Origin: Kallipyga gabonensis
Lineage (GTDB): Bacteria > Bacillota > Clostridia > Tissierellales > Peptoniphilaceae
Assembly (NCBI RefSeq): GCF_001286805.1
Contig: NZ_CXYV01000001.1
Span: 62,001 to 126,000, forward strand
Reading direction: 5' to 3'
Length of the DNA stretch: 64,000 nt
Within the stretch, counting starts at the first letter, position 1, and every line of letters starts with the position of its first letter. The notes under the pieces were generated by a model, which was not told where the DNA came from, did not search any database, and saw only the letters and a program-made list of their open reading frames with translations. Of this stretch, positions 8,490 through 15,555 are shown one piece after another. Both the position numbers and the translations under genes were made by a program.

Positions 8490-8969
8490 TCAATCTTCTT
8501 TTTTCTGTATTTTTTCTTCAATAAAGGCCGGGAAGTCCTCCTCCCGCCCTTGGATAAAGTGATTTTTCTTCACCAAAAGGCTGCCCTTGGATCTAAGCTG
8601 GAGGCAGTAGAGGGAGGGGGTCTCCTTGATTCCTTTGAACTGTTGGTAGTCCAAGTCAATGTGGGAGGCCCGGCTTTCCACCCGGATCTTCTCCCCGAAG
8701 AAAATGGTGGTCTCCGAGGGATCCAGGTCCATGCTGGCAGAAAATTCTTTTAAGGTCAGTAAAGGGGTGAGGAAGCTGGTGATGAGGGCGATCAGGCCGG
8801 CCGTCCCCATGACAAAGCGGACCGGGCCTTCCATGAGGAAATAGCAGGCGATCCCTACCAGGCCTACCACAGGCCCCCAGGTGATAACCGGCTTAGCCAG
8901 GACCCTCATGACATACTCCCTCTTATCCGAGGGGGTCAGGGTGAAGCGGTTGATAAAGTGGGCTTCCAT
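8490..8969 (-). CDS. YcxB-like membrane protein
   Basis: About 159 residues. There are two adjacent hydrophobic helices (about residues 32-48 and 54-74), then a beta-rich soluble C-terminal half with the pattern of YcxB-like (PH-like) domains: SASMDLDPSETTIFFG..., IDLDYQQFKGIKE, and LLVKKNHFIQG near the end. The ATG at 8969 overlaps the TGA of the upstream nitroreductase gene (TGATG), suggesting translational coupling. A GTG three codons upstream at 8978 is an alternative start. Function unknown. Confidence 0.65.
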   Translation of the reverse strand: MEAHFINRFTLTPSDKREYVMRVLAKPVITWGPVVGLVGIACYFLMEGPVRFVMGTAGLIALITSFLTPLLTLKEFSASMDLDPSETTIFFGEKIRVESRASHIDLDYQQFKGIKETPSLYCLQLRSKGSLLVKKNHFIQGREEDFPAFIEEKIQKKED

Positions 8970-9469
8970 CAGATCCACCGAGTTCTTTCCCGATAATCCC
9001 TTGGCTCCTTGGGCCCCTTATCCTCCCCGGGATGGCCGATGGCGATGACGGATTCCACATTCCACCGGTCATCCAGGTCCAGGATCTCATGGACCCTCTC
9101 CTGGCCCCCCTCGGCCGAATTGACATTGATCCAGCAGGCACCCAGGCCTAAATCGGCCACCTTCAAGAGGGCGTAGGTCGTGGCAATGCAGGCATCTTGG
9201 CGGTGGGTCTTGGGGGCCAATTCCCTGTCTGAGAGAACGCATAGAGCGAGCTTGGCCTCCTTCAAAGGGGCTGCTCCGGTGGGCTTGAAGGTGGATAATC
9301 CCCGGATCTTATCCGGATCCTCCACCGCGATCAAACGAATATCGTCCTCATTCCGACCGGTGGGGGCATAAAAAACAGCCTTACAAATATCCTCTACCAA
9401 CTCCCTTGAAACAGACTGGTCGGTAAACTTTCGGATGGACCGGCGTTTTTCTATCAAATCCTGAAACAT
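8969..9469 (-). CDS. Nitroreductase family protein
   Basis: 166 residues, FMN-dependent oxidoreductase fold. RRSIRKFTD at 9-17 is the typical FMN-phosphate-binding N-terminus, APTGRNEDD lies near residue 37, and the C-terminal part has the LGLGACWINV dimer and flavin-binding stretch. It is at the short end of the family, like the small SagB/NfsA-like clostridial nitroreductases. The physiological substrate cannot be inferred. It is translationally coupled to the YcxB-like gene. The palindrome array lies upstream of its start. Confidence 0.88.
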   Translation of the reverse strand: MFQDLIEKRRSIRKFTDQSVSRELVEDICKAVFYAPTGRNEDDIRLIAVEDPDKIRGLSTFKPTGAAPLKEAKLALCVLSDRELAPKTHRQDACIATTYALLKVADLGLGACWINVNSAEGGQERVHEILDLDDRWNVESVIAIGHPGEDKGPKEPRDYRERTRWI

Positions 9470-9639
9470 ATCTTATCCTTTCTATCTACAAAAGACGGAG
9501 ATGACCACCCCCTTCTTCATTTCCAGTACTTATTATAACAGGGAAGATGGACCTTTCATGAAGGAGAGCGAAAAAAATGAGCTTGGCGAGGCGAAGCTGC
9601 CCTGGCTCATGGCAATAATGGGCTACAGCCAGGGCGAGC

Positions 9640-9955
9640 TAGCAAGTTAGGTTGCCCTGATCATTTTGCGATTAAACAAACTGTCAGGGTCCCTGACCCT
9701 GACAAACTTTTCTTCTAACGAATGAACAGGATTCCCAACCCTGACAATCTCATCTTTCTTTTCAATAACAGGATAGCTTTTTACCCTGTCATTCTTTCGA
9801 TTCCTGCAATAATCAGGGTTTCATACCCTGCTATTCAAACAATCTAGAAGATTAACAGGGTGATTTTTTACCCTGTCATTCTTATTATTTGGCAAATTAT
9901 CAGGGTTGCTGACCCTGATAATGATGAGCTTTTGAATATTATCAGGGTCGGGACG
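9640..9955. repeat. Tandem array of about seven or eight CAGGGT...ACCCTG palindromes, period about 43 bp
   Basis: Six inverted repeats share the core CAGG(GT)-N5-8-ACCCTG at 9682-9704, 9727-9746, 9768-9789, 9814-9830, 9855-9876 and 9896-9922. Half-sites flank them at 9655-9660 and 9943-9949. The centres are at about 9693, 9735, 9778, 9822, 9865 and 9909, so the step is 42 to 43.5 bp every time. The first and sixth are nearly ideal (10-bp arms with a 3-base loop and 11-bp arms with a 5-base loop). The intervening 20 or so bases are pyrimidine-rich on the plus strand and differ between units. Function unknown. Confidence 0.85.
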
Positions 9956-10000
9956 CTTCCGGACGGTAAGCCACCCTAGACCGGACAGAGGCATGCAAGG

Positions 10001-10050
10001 CAAAATAAAAAGGAGCTGTGGCAGACGCAAAAACTTTTGCCACAACCCCT
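10001..10050 (-). terminator. Terminator of the metal ATPase gene
   Basis: Read on the minus strand, GGGGTTGTGGCA pairs with TGCCACAGCTCC with one or two mismatches. A run TTTTTATTTT follows. It lies just after the ATPase stop codon. Confidence 0.8.
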
Positions 10051-10066
10051 TATTTATTAAGTCAGC

Positions 10067-12007
10067 CTAGAGCCGGTAGGCCCGAACAGCGTTTAAGACA
10101 GCCAAGAGGGCTACGCCTACATCGGCGAAGACGGCTCCCCACATGGTGGTCAGGCCGAAGACGGCCAGGACCAGGAAGAGGGCCTTGACACCGAGGGAGA
10201 GGATGATGTTTTCCATGACGATCCGCCGGGTCTTCTGGGCCAGCTGAAGAAGGGTGACCAGCTTCATAGGCTGGTCGGTCATGATGACGACATCGGCGGC
10301 TTCAATGGCAGCATCCGAACCCAATCCCCCCATGGCAATGCCCACATCGGCACGAGCCAGGACCGGGGCATCGTTGATTCCGTCGCCGACAAAGGCGACC
10401 TTGCTCTGCGGGTTGGCCTTCTGGAGGTCTTCGAAATGGCGGACCTTTTCTTCCGGAAGGAGGTCGCCGTATACCCGGTCGATTCCCAGGTCTTTCCCGA
10501 TGGCCTGGCCAACTTTTTCTCCATCCCCGGTCAGAAGGATGGTCTTCTCTATTCCAGCCTGCTTGATGCCTTGAATGGCTTGGCCGGATCCGTCCTTCAC
10601 TTGGTCGGAAATGAGAATGTAGCCCAGGTACCTTCCTTCCTGAGCCAGGTAAACCAGGCTTCCCACCTCTTCAACAGGTTGGTAGGGAATTTCCTTTTCC
10701 TCCATAAGTTTAGCGTTGCCGGCCAGGACCTCCCGGCCATCAACCATAGCCACCATCCCTCGACCGGTTAGCTCCCGGACCGTCTCCGGATGGGTTTCCG
10801 GTCGATGGCCCCCCATGGCCTCAAAGGCTTGGAGGATGGATTGGGCAATGGGGTGGTTGGAGGCTACTTCGACCCGGGAGGCCAGTCCAAGGAGGTCCTT
10901 TTCCGTAACCCCTTCGACCGGGCAAACCTCACGCGCCTTAAAGCTCCCTTGGGTCAGGGTCCCCGTCTTGTCGAAGACCATGGTCTTGACCTGGTAAAGG
11001 GTCTCTAGGAAGTTTCCCCCTTTGATCAGGATCCCCTCGCGGGCTGCTCCTCCCAGGCCGGCAAAATAGCCCAGGGGAACCGAGAGAACCAGGGCACAGG
11101 GGCAAGAGATGACCAGGAAGATCAGGGCCCGGTAGATGGAATCCCGGAAGGAGAAGGCCGGAAAGAGGAGGGGAAGAAGAAGGGCCAGGGCGAGGGCACT
11201 CAGGACCACGACAGGGGTATAGTAACGGGCGAATTTGCTGATGAACCGCTCTGTGGGTGCCTTCCTGGCTGAAGCATCCTCCACCATATTCAGGACTCGA
11301 GCCAAGGCTGAGTCCTCGAAGGGACGGAGAGTTTCCACCGTGACTACCCCCTCCTTGTTGATATAGCCGGAGAGAAGGTCATCGCCCTCTTCCAAGTGGA
11401 TGGGGGTGGGTTCCCCCGTCAGGGCTGCCGTATCCATATAAGTGGACCCTTCGAGGATCCGCCCGTCAACCGGGACCCTTTCCCCCGATTTGACCAGGAT
11501 GATGTCCCCGGGAACCAGGTCCTTGGGGTCCATGTCCTCCACCCCACCGTCGGTCTTCCGGTGGGCCACATCCGCCCGGAGATCCAGGGCTTCCTTAATC
11601 GACCGTCTGGAGGAGTCCACCGCCTTATCCTGGAGGACCTCCCCCACCGTATAAAAGAGCATGACCGCTACGGCTTCAGGATATTGTCCAATGGCAAAGG
11701 CTCCGATGGAGGCCAGGGCCATGAGGAAGTGTTCCGAAAAAATCTGTCCATGGAGGATGGACTCCAGGGCCATCTTGAGGATGGGGGCCGCCAGTATGAT
11801 GTAGGAAACCAGGAAGAGGACCAGGGCCGGAGTCTTAGCCTCCATTCGGTTGGCGACCAGGGCACAAACAAAGACCAGGGTCCCGATGACCAGCTTCTTT
11901 GGGTCCATTTCCTCTTCGTCTCCATGGTCATGATTATGACCATAGTCTTCTTCAATTTGACAGGATCCGCAAGCTCCCGGATCCTTCCTTAATTTTTCTT
12001 TATCCAT
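10067..12007 (-). CDS. Heavy-metal-translocating P1B-type ATPase, Zn/Cd class
   Basis: 646 residues from the ATG at 12007, which has GGAGAG 5 bases upstream. An upstream ATG at 12049 lacks a site. The pump exports divalent soft metals using ATP. Visible motifs are the CPC metal site (302-304), DKTGTLT with the phosphorylated Asp346, TGEP in the actuator domain, HP (SNHPIAQS) in the nucleotide domain, GDGINDAP in the hinge, and ADVGVALL in the last helix with the Asp typical of Zn/Cd/Pb pumps. There is no full HMA domain. Instead the first 30 residues carry C13-x-x-C16 and a His/Asp cluster (HNHDHGDEEE), a probable soft metal-binding tail. It diverges from the YitT gene. Confidence 0.9.
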   Translation of the reverse strand: MDKEKLRKDPGACGSCQIEEDYGHNHDHGDEEEMDPKKLVIGTLVFVCALVANRMEAKTPALVLFLVSYIILAAPILKMALESILHGQIFSEHFLMALASIGAFAIGQYPEAVAVMLFYTVGEVLQDKAVDSSRRSIKEALDLRADVAHRKTDGGVEDMDPKDLVPGDIILVKSGERVPVDGRILEGSTYMDTAALTGEPTPIHLEEGDDLLSGYINKEGVVTVETLRPFEDSALARVLNMVEDASARKAPTERFISKFARYYTPVVVLSALALALLLPLLFPAFSFRDSIYRALIFLVISCPCALVLSVPLGYFAGLGGAAREGILIKGGNFLETLYQVKTMVFDKTGTLTQGSFKAREVCPVEGVTEKDLLGLASRVEVASNHPIAQSILQAFEAMGGHRPETHPETVRELTGRGMVAMVDGREVLAGNAKLMEEKEIPYQPVEEVGSLVYLAQEGRYLGYILISDQVKDGSGQAIQGIKQAGIEKTILLTGDGEKVGQAIGKDLGIDRVYGDLLPEEKVRHFEDLQKANPQSKVAFVGDGINDAPVLARADVGIAMGGLGSDAAIEAADVVIMTDQPMKLVTLLQLAQKTRRIVMENIILSLGVKALFLVLAVFGLTTMWGAVFADVGVALLAVLNAVRAYRL

Positions 12008-12043
12008 ATGAACTCTCCAATCTACAAAACCGAAGTATTGTTT

Positions 12044-12075
12044 TATCATTTGCTCAAATGTTCATATGAATATCA
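12044..12075. promoter_or_regulatory. Possible metal-regulator operator upstream of the ATPase gene
   Basis: The AT-rich region 36-68 bp upstream of the ATPase start contains the 10-bp palindrome TTCATATGAA (12061-12070) next to an imperfect dyad ATTTGCTC/ATATGAAC. ArsR/SmtB-type operators look roughly like this, but no regulator gene is adjacent, so the assignment is weak. Confidence 0.25.
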
Positions 12076-12240
12076 TAATCATTCTCCTTACGATTTTCAA
12101 GAGGAAAAGTTAATTTTCTCAAAAAATAGCCGGTCGGCCTGCCCTCCTCGCATAGTTTCCTGATCTATGATAAGATGATATTCGTGATTTTCCTTTGAAT
12201 GCGAAATTCTATTTTCGAAAAACCAATAGTAGAGGTATTT

Positions 12241-12903
12241 ATGCTCGTCCGTTTCAAAAAAAACTTACGTCTTGACAACTTTGATCTTTTTCTCATGACC
12301 TTAGGGGCCATCATCATGTCCTTCACCCTGGTCAACATCCACATCCCCTCTAAAATCACCGAAGGGGGTGTCATTGGCCTTGCCATCTTGGCCAAATCTG
12401 TCTTCGGCCTTAGTCCGGCTATTGTATCCTTTATCATTGACTCTTCTCTCTACATTTTGGGTTTTTTCCTCTTAAAAAAAGGCTTCCTGAGTCGGTCTAT
12501 CCTGGCTTCCTTCACTACGGCCGTCTTCTATGCCCTCTTTTTGGAAATGGGACCTGTCCTCCCCTCACTGGAAGGACATCCCGCCCTCGCCTCTCTTTTC
12601 GGTGGAATAGGGATCGGTTTAGGATGCGGTTTGGTCATCACCCGGGGATCAGCTGCCGGTGGAGATGACTCCTATGCCCTGATCATGAAAAAATACACCC
12701 ATCTTTCCATTGCCCAGGCCTACTTTTTGTCGGACTTGGTCGTCCTCCTCATCTCCGTTTTTATTTACCTGCCCTGGCCGAATTTTTTCTGGTCCATACT
12801 ATCCACACTTGTTTCTTCCAATCTCATTTCCCTGGTGGAAACTTGGGTCCCTAAGCCTTCCCATCTTCGCTATCCTGAACCAGCAAGCTCGGGCGCGAAA
12901 TAA
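12241..12903 (+). CDS. YitT family membrane protein
   Basis: 220 residues from the ATG at 12241, which has AGAGG 5 bases upstream. A start 14 codons earlier has no site. Five or so membrane helices are present. LVNIHIPSKITEGGVIGLAILAK and GIGIGLGCGLVITRGSAAGGDD carry the conserved glycine-rich loops of the YitT membrane domain. The usual C-terminal DUF2179 domain is missing, so this is a short member. Its role is unknown. It diverges from the Zn/Cd ATPase gene. Confidence 0.8.
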   Translation: MLVRFKKNLRLDNFDLFLMTLGAIIMSFTLVNIHIPSKITEGGVIGLAILAKSVFGLSPAIVSFIIDSSLYILGFFLLKKGFLSRSILASFTTAVFYALFLEMGPVLPSLEGHPALASLFGGIGIGLGCGLVITRGSAAGGDDSYALIMKKYTHLSIAQAYFLSDLVVLLISVFIYLPWPNFFWSILSTLVSSNLISLVETWVPKPSHLRYPEPASSGAK

Positions 12904-13059
12904 GCAATCCCCACCCCAGTCTTTTCCATTATGAGTGCTTTCTTGCTAAGACAAACATTTAATTGTTGATTTTTTTTATTAATTTCGAATAAATATTGAG
13001 ATTTTCCCGGCAATAAATGGTAAAATAGGCGTATTATTTCTCAAAGGAGGGAAGATTTT

Positions 13060-14274
13060 ATGTTACCTTTATACGCCATGCTCTTTATTTTAATTGTCTA
13101 CTTCATTGGTGATCTTGTTGCCAGCCTGACCAAGTCACTGGTTCCGTCGCTCTTTACCTGCTCTGTCCTCTTTTTGCTTTCTTTCTGGACGGGTCTGATC
13201 CCCAACACTCTGTTTGTCGACTCCACCATGGCCGTCTTCGGTCCCACTATGATGACCATGCTCCTGGTTCATATGGGATCCATGCTGAACGTCAACCAGC
13301 TGATCCAGCAGTGGAAGACGGTATTGATCGGGGCCGCCGGCATCGTCGGTGTCGTCGTCCTCCTCTTCCTTGTCGGAAAACCCCTGGTCGGCGAAGAAAC
13401 GGTTCTGGTCGCTGCGCCTCCCATCTCCGGTGGGGTAATTGCCGGTCTCCAGATGTCAAAAGCAGCTGAAGCCATCAACCGCCCTGATCTTCAACTGATG
13501 GCCTCTCTCTTGGTGGTCATCCAGGGCTTTATCGGCTATCCCCTGGCCTCCTTCTTCCTCCGTCAGGAAGGAAAAAAGCTGGTAGAAGGGTACCGTCATG
13601 GCCAGGTCTTTGAAGAAATTGAAGATGCGGAGATAGTCGAAAAGCCTTCCGTTTTTAAGCTTCCTGACCGCTTTCGCACGGCCAATTACTATCTGGCAAA
13701 AACGGCAGCCATCGCCGCCCTGGCGGTTTTTCTTTCCACCGCTTCTAAATCCATTGTCACGGGGATCGGGTGGTTGGATGTCCTCCTCCACCTGGACGCC
13801 AATGTCCTGGGACTAATTTTTGGTATCTTAGCCGCCCATTTTAACATCCTGGAACGCCAGCCCCTGGTCAAAGGGAACTCCTTCGGTCTCGGGATGGCTA
13901 CCTTGACCGTTCTTATTTTTATGGGCCTGGCCAATGCACAACCCCAGGACATCCTGTCCCTGGCCGGCCCTCTGGTTCTCTGCCTGATTCTTGGTGCCAT
14001 CGGCATCATCATTCTTTCCGGCATTATGGGTAAGCTTCTTCATATTTCCCCCTGGATGTCCTTTGCCATCGGGATCACCGCCCTATTCGGCTTCCCGGGA
14101 ACCTTTGTTGTCTCCAATGAAGTGGCCTCAGCCCTGGCCGCAAATGATGAGGAAAAAAAGGTCATTCTTGGACAGATCCTTCCCAAGATGTTGGTAGCCG
14201 GTTTTGTCACCGTTTCCATCGGTTCTGTCATTCTCGCCGGATTCCTGTCCAACCTCTTAACCCCGGGAATATAG
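13060..14274 (+). CDS. Predicted secondary transporter, GltS/ESS-like topology
   Basis: 404 residues with about ten membrane helices and one hydrophilic loop around residues 175-215. Repeated small-residue motifs such as AAPPISGGVIAG (near 122) and FGFPGTFVVSNEVA (near 345) sit in symmetrical positions of the two halves, as in inverted-repeat carriers like the glutamate:Na+ symporters. The family assignment is uncertain. AAGGAGGG lies shortly before the ATG. The M20 amidohydrolase follows 27 bp downstream on the same strand, so a role in uptake of an N-acyl or amidated amino acid is a fair guess. Confidence 0.65.
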   Translation: MLPLYAMLFILIVYFIGDLVASLTKSLVPSLFTCSVLFLLSFWTGLIPNTLFVDSTMAVFGPTMMTMLLVHMGSMLNVNQLIQQWKTVLIGAAGIVGVVVLLFLVGKPLVGEETVLVAAPPISGGVIAGLQMSKAAEAINRPDLQLMASLLVVIQGFIGYPLASFFLRQEGKKLVEGYRHGQVFEEIEDAEIVEKPSVFKLPDRFRTANYYLAKTAAIAALAVFLSTASKSIVTGIGWLDVLLHLDANVLGLIFGILAAHFNILERQPLVKGNSFGLGMATLTVLIFMGLANAQPQDILSLAGPLVLCLILGAIGIIILSGIMGKLLHISPWMSFAIGITALFGFPGTFVVSNEVASALAANDEEKKVILGQILPKMLVAGFVTVSIGSVILAGFLSNLLTPGI

Positions 14275-14301
14275 AAAACTAACTGCTTGAAAGGACTTTC
14301 T

Positions 14302-15486
14302 ATGACAATTAAAGACCGCTTACCGGAAATTAAGGATTATGTCGTGGCCATGCGTCGCCACTTCCACCAAAATCCCGAACTTTCCTTTGAGGAATTTGAA
14401 ACCACCAAAACCATCGCCAAAGAATTGGACAAGATGGGGATCCCCTATGAGTTCTCTCAGGAAGATCCCAAGGTAGGCCTGGTTGCCCTCATTGACTCGG
14501 GTCGGCCGGGGAAGGTCCTTGCCCTTCGGTCTGACATTGATGCCCTAACCGTCTTTGAGAAAAATGACGTCCCCTATAAATCCAGGGTTGAGGGCCGGAT
14601 GCATGCCTGCGGCCATGATGGACACACCGCCATCCTTTTAGGAGCAGCCAGGCTTCTGAACGAATGTCGGGATAAATTTGACGGAAAAATTTACCTCATC
14701 TTTCAGCCGGCGGAGGAACTGGGTCTGGGTTCCAAGTACATGATGCGCCAGGGCCATTGGCTGGAGGAAGTGGACAATATCTTCGGGGCCCACGTCTGGG
14801 TCCACCTCCCGGTTGGTACCGTCTCTGTGGAAGCGGGCGAGCGGATGGCTGCCGGGGATATGTTCGAGATCAAGATCCACGGAAAATCGGCCCACGGGTC
14901 TGAGCCCCAATCCTCGGTGGATGCTGTCCTTGTCGGCTCTGCCGTGGTCCAGGCCCTCCAAGCCATGGTCTCCCGGACCTACTCCCCCCTGGACTCCGTC
15001 GTCGTCAGCGTGGGCACCTTCGAGGCGGGAACCCGGTTTAACATCATTGCCGGTGAAGCACGGCTTACCGGCACTTGTCGCTACTTCACTCAGGAAATTG
15101 CAGACCGAATTGATGTCGATATGGACCGGATCATCAAGGGGGTCTGCGAGGCCTATGGGGCCAGCTACGAGCTGGAATATAATAAGGTCATGGGCCCTCT
15201 AGCCAATGACCCTGCTTCATCAGAAATCGCAGAAGGGGCTGTCCGCAAGGTCCTGGGACCGGATGCCCTGGTCAAAATGAAGAAGGTAACGGGCGGAGAG
15301 GACTTCTCCTGGTATCTCAAAGAAAAGCCCGGCTGCTTCGCCTTTATCGGGGTTGGGAACCCGGATAAGGGAGCCTCTTACTCCCACCACTCCGACCACT
15401 TTGATATGGATGAGGATGCCTTAGTCGGGGGCGCCGGGGTCTATGCTCAATATGCCCTTGATTACGTCTCGGAGAATAAGAAATAA
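14302..15486 (+). CDS. M20 family metallo-amidohydrolase (aminoacylase/IAA-amidohydrolase-like)
   Basis: 394 residues from the ATG at 14302, which follows AAAGGAC by 6 bases. A TTG 15 bases earlier is less likely. The M20D signature HACGHDGHTA (101-110) supplies Cys103 and His105 for the dimetal site. QPAEE at 135-139 gives the general-base and metal-ligand Glu pair, and HSDHFDMDEDAL near the C-terminus supplies the last His. Such enzymes release amino acids from N-acyl or peptide-like conjugates in the cytoplasm. The transporter directly upstream probably supplies the substrate. Confidence 0.9.
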   Translation: MTIKDRLPEIKDYVVAMRRHFHQNPELSFEEFETTKTIAKELDKMGIPYEFSQEDPKVGLVALIDSGRPGKVLALRSDIDALTVFEKNDVPYKSRVEGRMHACGHDGHTAILLGAARLLNECRDKFDGKIYLIFQPAEELGLGSKYMMRQGHWLEEVDNIFGAHVWVHLPVGTVSVEAGERMAAGDMFEIKIHGKSAHGSEPQSSVDAVLVGSAVVQALQAMVSRTYSPLDSVVVSVGTFEAGTRFNIIAGEARLTGTCRYFTQEIADRIDVDMDRIIKGVCEAYGASYELEYNKVMGPLANDPASSEIAEGAVRKVLGPDALVKMKKVTGGEDFSWYLKEKPGCFAFIGVGNPDKGASYSHHSDHFDMDEDALVGGAGVYAQYALDYVSENKK

Positions 15487-15555
15487 TTCGTTTCATAATA
15501 ATTTTTTTGCTTCCTCCTGGATTACCCTCTATACTATGTCCAGGAGGTGTTTTTT

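Larger units (their letters stand above)
9470..10066. other. Gene-poor 0.6 kb interval with structured DNA
   Basis: This interval between the nitroreductase and the metal ATPase holds no convincing gene. From left to right it contains a short AT-rich lead, a GC-rich segment with perfect 9-bp arms GCCCTGGCT (9599-9607) and AGCCAGGGC (9627-9635), the palindrome array (about 9640-9955), and the ATPase terminator (10001-10050). A 30-codon plus-strand frame at 9558-9650 has only a weak ribosome binding site. Confidence 0.7.

Noticed and set aside
9640-9955. CRISPR array
   Set aside because: The repeat cores are only 16-27 bp, differ between units and are palindromic, with spacers of about 20 bases, and there are no cas genes in the window.
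12008-12240. Riboswitch between the ATPase and YitT genes
   Set aside because: The spacer is AT-rich with no recognisable conserved RNA core. Only a weak metal-operator-like dyad was kept.
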